DNA of 64,000 bases from an uncultured Dehalococcoidia bacterium (GTDB taxonomy: Bacteria; Chloroflexota; Dehalococcoidia; Lucifugimonadales; UBA1123), in NCBI GenBank assembly GCA_951812505.1, contig CATOSI010000001.1, forward strand, positions 310,001 through 374,000, in the 5' to 3' direction. The notes beneath the pieces are model-generated. The model was not told where the DNA came from. It did no database searches and saw only the letters and a program-made list of their open reading frames with translations. Numbering within the stretch: the first letter of the stretch is position 1; the number at the start of each line of letters is the position of its first letter. Positions 24,318-33,508 of the stretch are shown in pieces. The position numbers were made by a program, and so were the translations under genes.

Positions 24318-25994
24318 ATGGCGGCAAACTCACAGATATCCCCGGACTTCGACGCCGTAGTAATTGGCGCTGGCTTTGCAGGATTGGGCATGCTTCGGCG
24401 ATTGCGGGAAGAACTCGGTATGTCCGTCCAAGTCTATGAGGCGGGCTCAGGAGTCGGGGGGACCTGGTATTGGAATCGTTATCCTGGCGCGCGGTGCGAC
24501 TCCGAGAGCTACGTTTACTGCTTCTCATTCTCAAAAGAGCTTCTTCAGGATTGGAACTGGAGCGGGAAGTATCCCGAACAGCCGGAGATCCTGTCCTATC
24601 TGAGTCATGTCGCGGACCGCTTCGACCTTCGCCGCAACATCCAGTTCGACACCCGGGTAACCTCTGCGAAATTCATCGAAGACACCAACTATTGGCTGAT
24701 CGAAACGGATCAGGGAGATCGCGTCACGGCCCGGTACCTTATCACTGGAATCGGATGCATCTCGACAGGCAATGTCCCTGACATTCCTGGGCTCGACTCC
24801 TTCGAGGGCGTCTGGCACCACACCGGATCATGGCCTCACGAGGAAGTGGATTTCGTCGGCAAGCGCGTCGCCGTCATAGGCACGGGTTCAAGCGGAGTTC
24901 AGGCGATACCCGTGATCGCCAGCCAAGCCAAGCGTCTGACCGTCTTCCAGCGAACGCCGCAGTACACCATCCCCGCCCACCACGAAACCGTGGACCGCAG
25001 GTTCATCGAGGAAGATGTGAAACCGAACTACGATGAGATCTGGGAAAAGGCGAGGTGGTCGAAGTCGGGATTTCCTGTGGAATTCAGCCAGCGCTCGGCG
25101 CTGGAGGTCTCAGCAGAGGAGCGCCTGGCAACGTATGAAGCTCACTGGGCTAAAGGTGGGTTCGGCTTCATCCACGGGACATTCGCTGACATCCGCACGG
25201 ATATCAGGGCGAACGACACCGTGGCCGAGTTCATCCGTTCCAAGATACGGGAGATTGTGAACGATCCGGAGACGGTCGAAAAACTTCTGCCAACGGACCA
25301 CCCCTACGGCTCCAAGCGTGCTCTCATAGACACCAATTATTTCGAGACATATAACCGCGAGAACGTCGAGCTGGTAGATATCCGCCACTCGCCAATCCAG
25401 GAGATAACACAGAAGGGGATACGGACTGAAGACGAAGAGTTCGAGTTTGACATCATCGTCTTCGCTACCGGTTACGATGCCATGACGGGCAGTTTCCTGA
25501 AGATGGACATCCGCGGCAGGAACGGTCTGCCGCTCAAAGAAAAGTGGTCCGAGGGACCCAAGACTTACCTCGGCCTGCAGGTAGCGGGATTCCCGAACAT
25601 GTTTATGATAACGGGACCCGGGAGCCCGTCCGTACTCTGTAATATGCCAGTCGCCATCGAGCAGCACATCGAATGGATATCTGACTTCCTTGAGTTTCTG
25701 AGCGAACGCGAAATCGAGACGGCCGAGGCAGATCTCGATGCCGAGTCCGCATGGGTGTCCCACGTTAACGAGGTTGCTGAACCCACGATGTTCATGCTGG
25801 CAGACTCGTGGTACCTGGGCGCCAATATCCCGGGGAAGCCCCGTGTGTTCATGCCCTACGCCGGTGGCCTCGGAACCTACCGCGAGAAATGCCATGAGGT
25901 CGCGGACAACGGCTATGAGGGTTTCATCCTCGGCTGCCATTCCACATCAACGAAAGGCGGAGGTGAACCGTGGCAGGACCGTGTACAGGCTTAA
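24318..25994 (+). CDS. Flavin-dependent Baeyer-Villiger-type monooxygenase, paralog 2
   Basis: 558 residues; the ATG follows AGGAGAAAGAAG. It has the FAD motif VVIGAGFAGLGMLRRLRE, GVGGTWYWNRYPGARCDSES, the fingerprint FEGVWHHTGSWPH and the NADPH motif VIGTGSSGVQAI. It is clearly homologous to the preceding gene throughout, but is not a recent copy. The start of the following CoA-transferase (25970) overlaps its last 25 bases, so translation is probably coupled. A ketone or cyclic terpenoid-like substrate is plausible from the family; the ester product could then be opened and activated as CoA thioester. Confidence 0.87.
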   Translation: MAANSQISPDFDAVVIGAGFAGLGMLRRLREELGMSVQVYEAGSGVGGTWYWNRYPGARCDSESYVYCFSFSKELLQDWNWSGKYPEQPEILSYLSHVADRFDLRRNIQFDTRVTSAKFIEDTNYWLIETDQGDRVTARYLITGIGCISTGNVPDIPGLDSFEGVWHHTGSWPHEEVDFVGKRVAVIGTGSSGVQAIPVIASQAKRLTVFQRTPQYTIPAHHETVDRRFIEEDVKPNYDEIWEKARWSKSGFPVEFSQRSALEVSAEERLATYEAHWAKGGFGFIHGTFADIRTDIRANDTVAEFIRSKIREIVNDPETVEKLLPTDHPYGSKRALIDTNYFETYNRENVELVDIRHSPIQEITQKGIRTEDEEFEFDIIVFATGYDAMTGSFLKMDIRGRNGLPLKEKWSEGPKTYLGLQVAGFPNMFMITGPGSPSVLCNMPVAIEQHIEWISDFLEFLSEREIETAEADLDAESAWVSHVNEVAEPTMFMLADSWYLGANIPGKPRVFMPYAGGLGTYREKCHEVADNGYEGFILGCHSTSTKGGGEPWQDRVQA

Positions 25995-28444
25995 CCGTAT
26001 TGGATTTCTCCCTGGGGATGCCGGGAGCCTTATGCACCCTGGTAATGGCCGACTACGGGGCCGAAGTAATCAAGGTCGAACCACCCGGCGGTGACCCTTT
26101 TCGTTTTCAGCCCGCCTGGATTTCTTGGAACCGGGGAAAGAGAGGCGTAGTCCTGGATCTCGACACGGAAGAAGGCCGCGATCAAGCCATCCGGCTCGCG
26201 GGCGAGGCCGATGTGCTGGTAGAGTCCTTCCGCCCCGGAGACATGGCCGACTGGGGGTTGGCGTATGACGACCTCTCGCAACTCTACCCGCGGCTGGTCT
26301 ATTGCTCTATCACGGGCTTTGGGCAAAAGGGCCCGCTCCGCCGTGTAAAAGGGTACGAGGGTGTCGTTGCGGCCAAAGCGGGCCGGATGATGAACCTGCA
26401 GGGACAGCCTGACCGTGAAGGTCCTGTGTATTCGGCTGTGTACACCGGCAGTTGGCACGCTAGCCAGGCAGCGGTACGTGGCATCATTGGTGCCCTCCGC
26501 GTGCGGGACCTGTGTGAGCGTGGGCAATGGGTCCAGACCAGCATTGTCCAGTCCTTGGCCTCTCCTCACGATAACAATGTCGGCGACGGAGGTCTGGTGA
26601 ATTTACAGCTCCGGCGAAGGGACCCGGAGCGGTTTCCCGGAAGGCCCGGCGGCAACCGGGGCCTCTCCTCCATAGGATATGTTCCGGTGCGGACCAAGGA
26701 CGGCGCGTGGCTCCAGCACGCCAATCAGAGGATCCCGCACATCCGGGGACATCTCAACGCCATTGGCCTTGGGCATCTGCTGGAGGATGAGCGGTTCGAG
26801 AAAGTTCCCGCCATCAGCCTGGAGAACCGGGAGATACTGCGCCGGGAAATACTGAAGAAACAGGCGGAGAAGACCGCCGACGAGTGGATGGATATTTACA
26901 TCCAGGACGGCAATATCGCCGCTGAGCCATACCGCGACAGCATCCAGGCCATGGATCATCCCGCGGTGGTCTCCAACTCTGCGGTCGTAACGATAGATGA
27001 TCCCAGGGTGGGACCAATGCGCACTCTGGCTCCTCTCTTGGACTTCAAGGACACTCCGGGCGAACCAAGCGGACCTGCCCCCGATGTAGGACAACATAAC
27101 GCTGAAATTCTGGGACGACTGCGGTCGAATCCCGTATCCACAAATGATGGCTTGCCTGGGGATCATGGCGCTGATGTACCGGAGCGCCCACTGTCGGGCG
27201 TGACCGTATTGGACCTGGCGACAATCCAGGCTGGGCCCTACGGCGCCTCTCTTCTGGCAGACCTAGGGGCGCGGGTGATCAAGATAGATGCCACAGACAG
27301 GCGATTGGACGAGGGGCGGCGTTCCACCGAACAGGAAGTGGCCGACCCGCGTACCTACGCTGGCAAGGAGTGCATTCAGATTGATCTTCAGACCCCTGAG
27401 GGCAAAGAGATCATCCATAAGCTCATCGGCGGGGCCGATGTGCTATCGCACAACTTCCGCCTTGGCGTCCCGGAGCGTCTCGGGGTTGACTGGGAGACCT
27501 GCCGGAAGATCAATCCGCGCATGATTCATGTCTGGATGGCAGCCTATGGCGAACATGGGGAGCACGCGCGCAGGCCGGGCGCCCATCCCATTCCCGGCGC
27601 TATCATTGGCGGCGCCATGCGACAGATGGGCCGCGGTATGCCCCCGCCCCCGGAACAGGTCATGGATATGGAGCAGACCGTCGAGGCGACCCGATGGCTT
27701 ATGAAGTCCAACTGGGGACCGGACCAGAATACATCGCCTGCGGTGGCTACAGGAATCGTCCTGGCCCTCCGTGCGCGGGAATTCACGGGCAAGGGCCAGC
27801 CCGTACACCTCGACATGCTCAACGCCAATGCCTGGACCAACGCCGATGAGTATTACGACTACGCAGACCGTCCCCCCATCGCCATGCCCGACGAAGAGAT
27901 TCATGGCCTTCATGCCCTGTACCGCCTCTACCGCTGCCTGGAAGGGTGGGTTTTCCTGGCCTGTCTGTTCCAGGACGAGTGGGAAACATTCTGCCGAACT
28001 GTGGGTAGGGAAGAACTCCCAGCCGATGACCGCTTCTCGACTCCAGAGTTGCGCAAAGCGAACGACGAAGCATTGATTGCCGAGCTCTCGGTAATATTCG
28101 CCGAGCGCACCGCCTCCGAATGGGAAGAACTGCTAATCGAGGCGGACATCGGCTGTGTCCGGGCCGACGAGGCGGTAGAAGGCGATTTCTACGCCGACCA
28201 TCCCCACGCGAGGGCGAACGCTCTGAGCGTCGAGGTGGAGCATCCGTATGTCGGTAAATACCGTCGTTACGGCGGGCTGGTCGAATTCTCTCTGACCCCT
28301 GGACTCTACCGGACCTCTACGCAAATTGGCCAGCATACCAGGCCTCTGCTTAGGGAAGTCGGGTACACCGACCAGGAGATCGAAGACCTGGGAGCGCGAG
28401 GAATCGTTCAGTGGGCGGACCTCTCGATGGGCGGGGAGCCATAG
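25970..28444 (+). CDS. Two-domain CaiB/BaiF-type CoA-transferase
   Basis: 824 residues from a GTG with GGAGGTGAACC upstream. Two class III CoA-transferase domains follow one another: about 1-385 (GLTVLDFSLGMPGALCTLVM, EVIKVEPPGGDPFR) and about 405-815 (GVTVLDLATIQAGPYGASLL, RVIKIDATD). Single-domain enzymes of about 400 residues, acting as interlocked dimers, are the norm, so this is an internal pseudo-dimer. The usual catalytic Asp in G-x-GQ-x-V-D-x-S appears as GQWVQTSI in the first half and GKGQPVHLDML in the second, so neither half matches exactly. It would move CoA between carboxylic acids; overlap with the monooxygenase indicates one operon. Confidence 0.83.
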   Translation: MAGPCTGLTVLDFSLGMPGALCTLVMADYGAEVIKVEPPGGDPFRFQPAWISWNRGKRGVVLDLDTEEGRDQAIRLAGEADVLVESFRPGDMADWGLAYDDLSQLYPRLVYCSITGFGQKGPLRRVKGYEGVVAAKAGRMMNLQGQPDREGPVYSAVYTGSWHASQAAVRGIIGALRVRDLCERGQWVQTSIVQSLASPHDNNVGDGGLVNLQLRRRDPERFPGRPGGNRGLSSIGYVPVRTKDGAWLQHANQRIPHIRGHLNAIGLGHLLEDERFEKVPAISLENREILRREILKKQAEKTADEWMDIYIQDGNIAAEPYRDSIQAMDHPAVVSNSAVVTIDDPRVGPMRTLAPLLDFKDTPGEPSGPAPDVGQHNAEILGRLRSNPVSTNDGLPGDHGADVPERPLSGVTVLDLATIQAGPYGASLLADLGARVIKIDATDRRLDEGRRSTEQEVADPRTYAGKECIQIDLQTPEGKEIIHKLIGGADVLSHNFRLGVPERLGVDWETCRKINPRMIHVWMAAYGEHGEHARRPGAHPIPGAIIGGAMRQMGRGMPPPPEQVMDMEQTVEATRWLMKSNWGPDQNTSPAVATGIVLALRAREFTGKGQPVHLDMLNANAWTNADEYYDYADRPPIAMPDEEIHGLHALYRLYRCLEGWVFLACLFQDEWETFCRTVGREELPADDRFSTPELRKANDEALIAELSVIFAERTASEWEELLIEADIGCVRADEAVEGDFYADHPHARANALSVEVEHPYVGKYRRYGGLVEFSLTPGLYRTSTQIGQHTRPLLREVGYTDQEIEDLGARGIVQWADLSMGGEP

Positions 28445-28547
28445 GCGAGGTATGCCAACCATATGTCGAGCCGCTCCGCGCCTGGGCCATACCATGTCCA
28501 GATGACTTTGTAACAATCACCGTCGCTCTCGTCATTTTCGTATCGCC

Positions 28548-28567
28548 ATTCCCGCGAAGGCGGGAAT
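28548..28567. repeat. ATTCCCGC..GCGGGAAT dispersed palindromic repeat
   Basis: Perfect 8-base arms around GAAG, followed by CCA GGGTGGGGG. The ATTCCCGCGAAGGCGGGAATCC phrase belongs to a family of dispersed intergenic palindromes; a degenerate relative sits at 46012-46038. Confidence 0.6.
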
Positions 28568-28673
28568 CCAGGGTGGGGGCAGCCTGCTATATGGCAAGAC
28601 TAACTGGAATCGGTACTACGATTATGCCAAACAGGATGATGAAAAAACCCTGTCCCCATTCCATGAATCACTG

Positions 28674-28701
28674 TTGAGAAAGTATGTTCTCTATGTATAA
28701 T
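28674..28701 (+). promoter_or_regulatory. Sigma70-type promoter TTGAGA-16-TATAAT
   Basis: TTGAGA (28674-28679) and TATAAT (28696-28701) with a 16-base spacer. Downstream lies a possible 31-codon leader frame at 28734 and then, 410 bases away, the Zn-ribbon/OB gene. A long untranslated leader or a small RNA could start here. Confidence 0.5.
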
Positions 28702-28733
28702 GGAATCAGGCATAGCGTTGCGTCGAGGTGAGC

Positions 28734-28829
28734 TTGATTGGTTCCGAGCGACTATACCGCTTCCCAATGCAACCGCGCCGCCACAAGACCTCGTTCAGGA
28801 AGGGGGACGACCAAGATGAAGAAGACTAA
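28734..28829 (+). CDS. Possible small open frame, 31 residues
   Basis: A TTG with GAGGTG just upstream opens (L/M)IGSERLYRFPMQPRRHKTS, then a charged tail FRKGDDQDEED and TAA. It begins about 30 bases after the promoter at 28674-28701. No family is recognisable; very short, basic then acidic. It could be a leader peptide or chance. Confidence 0.2.
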   Translation: MIGSERLYRFPMQPRRHKTSFRKGDDQDEED

Positions 28830-29110
28830 CATAAAGCACAATTTATTCGCAGCCTCCTTATCGCCCCGAGAGTTTTTGTTTATAGCTAACGCAGGGCAAC
28901 GCAGGGCAAACTCAGGCGATTTTTCTCGCCTGTACAGCCCTGTGACTTCCCTGTAAACGCCCTGTACAATTATAAAGCATGATTTATGAAGATGTTACTG
29001 GGCTCATAGCTGGTCAGGCTCGAAAATGGAGTGTATTCTGCATCTAATCCATGCTGGATTGTGCCGGTAACCACGGCACGATGCGCGAGAATCAACAGGA
29101 GATGAGAACT

Positions 29111-29539
29111 ATGTCAACGATTCCAGGCCTGGAGAGACCCGCGCCGGTTCCCAACGATCTGACAAAGCCTTTCTGGGACGCCTGCAACGAGAGGCGGTTG
29201 GTTCTACAGAACTGCGCCGCCTGCGAGAGGCTGCAATATCCGCCCGCCGAACGGTGCGACAAGTGTGGATCGTCCGACAGTTTCGAGTGGAAAGAGGTGC
29301 AAGGCAGGGGACACATTGACGTGTACTTCGTGATACGCGACTCCCGCATCAGGGGTTTCCGGCCCGCCCAGCCCATCAACTTTGCGATGATAACCCTGGA
29401 CGAGGACCCGGGCATTAACTTCCTGTCGAACCTTCCGGGTACCCCGCCGGGCGAGGTCCCCGTTGGAGCGCCGGTAGAACTGATATTTGAAGAAACGAAT
29501 ACCGGCCAACTGGTCCATGAGTGGCAGGTCATCGCCTAG
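29111..29539 (+). CDS. Zn-ribbon OB-fold protein (DUF35 type), thiolase partner
   Basis: 142 residues from ATG 29111 (GGAG nine bases upstream). The N-terminal rubredoxin-like zinc ribbon shows CAACERLQYPPAERCDKCG, with C-x-x-C pairs at about residues 36-39 and 51-54, then the OB-fold C-terminal half (GRGHIDVYFVIRD..PINFAMITLDEDPGINFLSN). These small proteins accompany thiolase-like enzymes, forming a complex that binds acyl-CoA, for example in steroid and polyketide-like metabolism. The next gene is exactly such a thiolase, with overlapping or adjacent translation, supporting a two-protein complex. Confidence 0.82.
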   Translation: MSTIPGLERPAPVPNDLTKPFWDACNERRLVLQNCAACERLQYPPAERCDKCGSSDSFEWKEVQGRGHIDVYFVIRDSRIRGFRPAQPINFAMITLDEDPGINFLSNLPGTPPGEVPVGAPVELIFEETNTGQLVHEWQVIA

Positions 29540-29594
29540 CGCGCGTGGAATACGCGGAGACGGTCATCAACGAAATGGTCATAAGGGAGCTGAG

Positions 29595-30890
29595 ATGGTT
29601 GGCGACACGAGTTGGATGAGAGACCAGGAGGGCATGGGAGTCTGGGAGCACCGGGGCGAGGTCGCCGTTGTAGGCTGGGGTCAGTCCCACATGGACCGGC
29701 GCTGGGACGGAGTGACCCTCGATAGGAGTTGCGGCGGCCTGAGCAAGGAGGCATGTCTGAAGGCCATTGCGGACGCCGGCCTTTCGCTGGACGACATTGA
29801 TGGGCTGATTACCAGCGCGGAGACACGCGCCGAGCAGACTTGGGCGCCTCGCCCTTATTTCGACCCTCCCTATGACACCGAAGACGGCCTGACCAAGGCT
29901 TCGGCGGAGTGGATGCAGAGGGAGTTGGGTCTCAAGAACATAAAGTATCTCGAGTCCGACGCGCCCTACATCGGCCCGATGATGGGCCTGGCCGCCCAGG
30001 CGGTCGGCGACGGCCTATGTGAAACAGCCCTTGTGTGGTATCCGATGGTCAACCTCTCAGGACGGTACGGGCACAACAATCCGCAGAATGTCAGTAATGA
30101 GGCCCCCGGCAATAGCGCATTTTCTATTCCGTGGGGCTATCAGAGCGGCGCGATGTTCAACAATCTGGTGGTCTTCCTCCAGTACTGCCAGAAGTACGGC
30201 AAGTCCCACGACGGACTGGCCCCTCTCTGTTTGAACCTGCGCAGAAACGGCCTGATGACGCCTTGGGGATTCTACGCTATGCACGAGCCCTATCAGCTCA
30301 CAATGGAGGACTACCTGAACGGGCGCGTGATCGAGGAACCGCTGGTGATCTACGATTGCGACAGGCCGGTCAATACCTGCGCCGCCTTCATCTTCACCAC
30401 CGCCGAGCGCGCCAGGGACCTGAGGCAAAAGCCGGTCTATGTCCTCAACCACGCGCAGCAAAACAGCAGGGGCAGGAGCTCGATGGCGACCCTGGAGGAG
30501 CATCAAGAGGCGGTCGCCAGCCTCGCGCGCAAGATGTGGGAGGGTTCCGGGCTGGGTCCCGGGGACGTTGATATATTCAACCCATACGACGGCTACCTCA
30601 CGTTCACGCAGCAATTCCTGGAGGGCTTCCAGTGGCACGGCGTCAAGTGGGGGGAGGCCCACGACTTCTATGCCGACGACATCAGAGTCGAAGGGCCACA
30701 CCCCTTCCTCTCCAGTGGCGGGAACAATGGAACGGGACGCAATCGCGCCGTCCTCTACGCTGATAGTATTCAGCAACTCCGCGGGACGGCCGGTCCACGG
30801 CAGGTGACGGTGCGGGCGGAAACTGCCCTTGCGGGCTGCAATACACCCGACAGCAACGGCTTCATGATGTTCAGTAAATATCCCAGCTAG
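29595..30890 (+). CDS. Thiolase-family protein (SCP2/acetyl-CoA acetyltransferase-like)
   Basis: 431 residues from ATG 29595 (GGGAGC upstream); the frame opens earlier at 29487 inside the previous gene. Recognisable from EVAVVGWGQSHMDRR, the helix SKEACLKAIADAGLSLDDID-like segment, DIFNPYDGYLTFTQQFLEGF and the C-terminal HPFLSSGGNNGTGRNRAVLY loop. The final loop lacks the His and Cys spacing of classical thiolases (GHPxGxSG, CxGGGxG), so it belongs with the non-canonical thiolase-like proteins that pair with DUF35 zinc ribbons. Condensation or cleavage of an unusual acyl-CoA, or a purely binding role, are both possible. Confidence 0.78.
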   Translation: MVGDTSWMRDQEGMGVWEHRGEVAVVGWGQSHMDRRWDGVTLDRSCGGLSKEACLKAIADAGLSLDDIDGLITSAETRAEQTWAPRPYFDPPYDTEDGLTKASAEWMQRELGLKNIKYLESDAPYIGPMMGLAAQAVGDGLCETALVWYPMVNLSGRYGHNNPQNVSNEAPGNSAFSIPWGYQSGAMFNNLVVFLQYCQKYGKSHDGLAPLCLNLRRNGLMTPWGFYAMHEPYQLTMEDYLNGRVIEEPLVIYDCDRPVNTCAAFIFTTAERARDLRQKPVYVLNHAQQNSRGRSSMATLEEHQEAVASLARKMWEGSGLGPGDVDIFNPYDGYLTFTQQFLEGFQWHGVKWGEAHDFYADDIRVEGPHPFLSSGGNNGTGRNRAVLYADSIQQLRGTAGPRQVTVRAETALAGCNTPDSNGFMMFSKYPS

Positions 30891-30903
30891 GAGCGCGCCC
30901 ATC

Positions 30904-32139
30904 ATGACTCGCCAGTTCACACAGCATAAGCAGGAGTTGGCCGCCAACTCCAATTCGGCGGTCGAGTACTCCAGGCAAGCGCTGTTCGACCTTTCCAGGG
31001 ACATACACTCCCATCCCGAGCTGAATTACCGGGAATATTACTCGTCAAACGCGCTGGCCGGATTCCTGGAGAGCCGAGGCATTCCGGTGGAACGTGGTAT
31101 CGGTGGTCTGGAAACGGCGTTCCGGGCCAGCATCCCCGGTGGATCCGGAGAAGGTCCCACAATCGCTGTCCTGGCAGAGTACGACGCGCTGCCGGAGATC
31201 GGTCACGGCTGTGGGCACAATCTCATCGCCATGGCCGCTATGGGGGCCGCGTTGGGGCTTCAGGCAAACGCGCCGGACCTGCCCGGGCGCGCAGTGATTA
31301 TCGGGACGCCCGCGGAAGAGGGCGGAGGCGGCAAGATCCGACTGCTGGAGGCCGGAGTATTCGACGGTGTGGATGCCACCCTGTCATCTCACCCTTCCTC
31401 CAACCGCACCACAATACCGGAGGTCGCTCCGCTGGGAGAGAGCTGGAGCCTGGCGATGGTCGGCTACCGGTACATGTATCATGGGAGGGCCGCTCACGCT
31501 GCGGCGGCGCCAGAGGCCGGTATCAACGCGCTGAACGCGGTAATCCACCTGTTCACAGGAATAGATGCCCTGCGACAGCACCTCAGAGACGACGTTCGCA
31601 TCCATGGAGTAGTCACCGACGGGGGTATGGCCCCCAACGTTGTCCCGGAATTCGCCGCCGCCAACTTCATGCTGCGCTGCCGGGACAGACGATACCTGAG
31701 CGAAGAGTTGGTGGGCAAGGTGCGACAGGTAGCGGAGGGCGCCGCGTCCATGACCGGTGCGCGTCTGGAGCTCCAGGAATTCTACCCTTTCTACGAAAAC
31801 GTTCAACCCAACGTGACTTTGGCGCAGGCGTTCGGATCCAACGCCCAGAGTCTGGGACTTGAACTCGATGAACCGGTGGCGGGCCGACCGGGCAGCGGAG
31901 CGTCCACCGATTTCGGAAATGTCAGCCAGGTAATGCCGGCTTTCGAACTGAGGTATGCGGTCAGCGAGGTACCAGTGGCTTCTCACACGAGAGAGATGCG
32001 CGAGACTGCCGTTACCGAACTGGCCCTCACCAACGCGTTAGTAGTGTCCAAAGCGCTGAGCCTGACTGCCACCGATCTTTTGCAAGACGCCACTCTGCTA
32101 GAGGCCGCGAAGGCCGAGTACGCTGAACGCAGCAGTTGA
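30904..32139 (+). CDS. M20-family amidohydrolase/peptidase
   Basis: 411 residues of the M20D branch (aminobenzoyl-glutamate hydrolase, N-acyl amino acid hydrolase). Visible: HSHPELNYREYYSSNAL (about 37-53), AVLAEYDALPEIGHGCGHNL (about 88-107) with the metal-binding Asp, Cys-Gly-His region, GTPAEEGGGGK (about 137-147) with the catalytic Glu pair, and the lid-domain dimerization region with GRAAHAAAAPEAGINAL. It begins 13 bases after the thiolase and is likely in the same operon. It would remove an acyl or aminobenzoyl group from an amino acid; substrate unknown. Confidence 0.83.
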   Translation: MTRQFTQHKQELAANSNSAVEYSRQALFDLSRDIHSHPELNYREYYSSNALAGFLESRGIPVERGIGGLETAFRASIPGGSGEGPTIAVLAEYDALPEIGHGCGHNLIAMAAMGAALGLQANAPDLPGRAVIIGTPAEEGGGGKIRLLEAGVFDGVDATLSSHPSSNRTTIPEVAPLGESWSLAMVGYRYMYHGRAAHAAAAPEAGINALNAVIHLFTGIDALRQHLRDDVRIHGVVTDGGMAPNVVPEFAAANFMLRCRDRRYLSEELVGKVRQVAEGAASMTGARLELQEFYPFYENVQPNVTLAQAFGSNAQSLGLELDEPVAGRPGSGASTDFGNVSQVMPAFELRYAVSEVPVASHTREMRETAVTELALTNALVVSKALSLTATDLLQDATLLEAAKAEYAERSS

Positions 32140-32417
32140 CAGCATCTGAACGAGGCGTCTGAGCACATCTTTGCGATGCGTCCCTTTCGGTTGTCGTCCC
32201 ACAGTACATGCGGCCGTTGGGGACGGCTCAAGAATGGTGGCAGTTGACAGGACCTCGGAGACAGTAGTGGGCACGGCAGAAGTCTGTCGCGTTGTTTCAT
32301 CTCAGCCAGAGAGTGTCAGTGCGGCCGCGAGACAGCACAGGATGAAGGCAAGATGGGTCATCGTACCTCTCAAGCGTGCAACGATATGAGGAATCCCTTG
32401 CGATCAGCATCGACGCG

Positions 32418-33248
32418 CTACACCGTCTCCCAGGTAATCAGCAGTTCCCTCATCGGCCGCTGCCATTTGGGACGAAACCCGTCGGGTCCGGAGATGAACA
32501 GCTCATCGAAGTTGTCCCGGAAGATGCCGGCAGCCCGTTCCCTGTCCTCAGCACGAAGCCAGGGACCCTCGACAGCCCACTCCAGGGCGTCTTCGCGGCT
32601 GAGATATACTCTGTTCTCCCACCAGGGAGCGTCCGGCAATACCAGTACGTCGGGCAGGATATCCATCTCCCACAGAACGGGTAGCAACTGGCGAAAGCCA
32701 GGCAGTCGCTCCTGCTCCTCGCGATGTGCCATCCGAAACAGTGGGGCACCCCTACAGGGAGGAGGCTCGCTCCACAGTGTGATCATCACCCTTCGGCGTG
32801 CCGCTGCAGCCAACTTCTCCACAAAGGGGACGATGTCCCTCACGAAGTAGGTCACGCATCCCGAATGCACCACGTCGCCCTCGATGTCCGCTGCCTCCAT
32901 CCAGTCGGACTGCACCCTGCGTGCGTTGTCGATACCGGCCTCCGTGCGGCTGGCGTCGAACTCAGCTCCCATACCGGGCGAGGGCTCAACCATGACGACT
33001 TCCCTGCAGCGCCGCGCCAGGGGCAGGCACATTCTGCCTGCCCCGCCGCCGACATCGACAAGCACGTCTTCGGGCCTCAGGTAGGAGGAGATTATCTGCA
33101 GGTTGGGTTCCGGATCGCGGTTGGGGTCCAGGCGGAAGAACCCGGCCACATCGCCCCAGGGGTCGCTCAGCGGCTCCGGTCCGAAGATACGGGAATGTTG
33201 TGCGGCAACTGCGTCATGACAGGCAGTGTAGTCCGTGGCGGCTGACAT
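32418..33248 (-). CDS. Class I SAM-dependent methyltransferase
   Basis: 276 residues from ATG 33248, which has an AGGGGGAA upstream; the frame's further extension to 33485 is not supported. SAM-binding motif I is VLVDVGGGAGRMCLPLARR (about 62-80), motif II VVMVEPSPGMGAEF (about 85-98), and a motif IV-like VVHSGCVTYFV. The C-terminal half (FDELFISGPDGFRPKWQRPM) is not recognisable. The acceptor substrate is unknown. It stands alone, converging with the M20 gene across a 278-base gap holding nothing I recognise. Confidence 0.78.
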   Translation of the reverse strand: MSAATDYTACHDAVAAQHSRIFGPEPLSDPWGDVAGFFRLDPNRDPEPNLQIISSYLRPEDVLVDVGGGAGRMCLPLARRCREVVMVEPSPGMGAEFDASRTEAGIDNARRVQSDWMEAADIEGDVVHSGCVTYFVRDIVPFVEKLAAAARRRVMITLWSEPPPCRGAPLFRMAHREEQERLPGFRQLLPVLWEMDILPDVLVLPDAPWWENRVYLSREDALEWAVEGPWLRAEDRERAAGIFRDNFDELFISGPDGFRPKWQRPMRELLITWETV

Positions 33249-33439
33249 CGGGTCGGTTCCCCCTAAATGATAGTGGCCTATATCCGGTTGGCGAGTAACC
33301 TTAGCCACAACCGACCTCGGTGTGCAAGTCCGACATAGTAGGGCAGGGGGTCTTCCCGATTTGAGACCTTCCGCACGTTCGGGATTCTGGGCCCGCTCCC
33401 CCGTCTGGCCGACCCCCTTTTTGATCTCGGCGCTGGTGA

Positions 33440-33445
33440 TATAAT
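33440..33445 (+). promoter_or_regulatory. Extended -10 promoter (TGATATAAT) before the cache gene
   Basis: TG (33437-33438), one base, then TATAAT (33440-33445): an extended -10 element, which can work without a good -35. It lies 64 bases before the ATG at 33509. Confidence 0.5.
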
Positions 33446-33508
33446 AGAGTTTCGGGCGGGACGGGCTGACGCCACGTCCCCGCACACGCAGCCGTAGGAA
33501 GAAGCGGA

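Larger units (their letters stand above)
28445..29110. other. Intergenic with repeat, promoter and CAGGGC phrases
   Basis: Besides the palindrome, promoter and possible small frame, positions 28885-28975 carry repeated CAGGGCAA / GCCCTG phrases in both orientations (GCAGGGCAACGCAGGGCAAA, then several CCCTGT). Similar CTGCCCT direct repeats lie at 50690-50790. No larger gene is seen. Confidence 0.4.
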
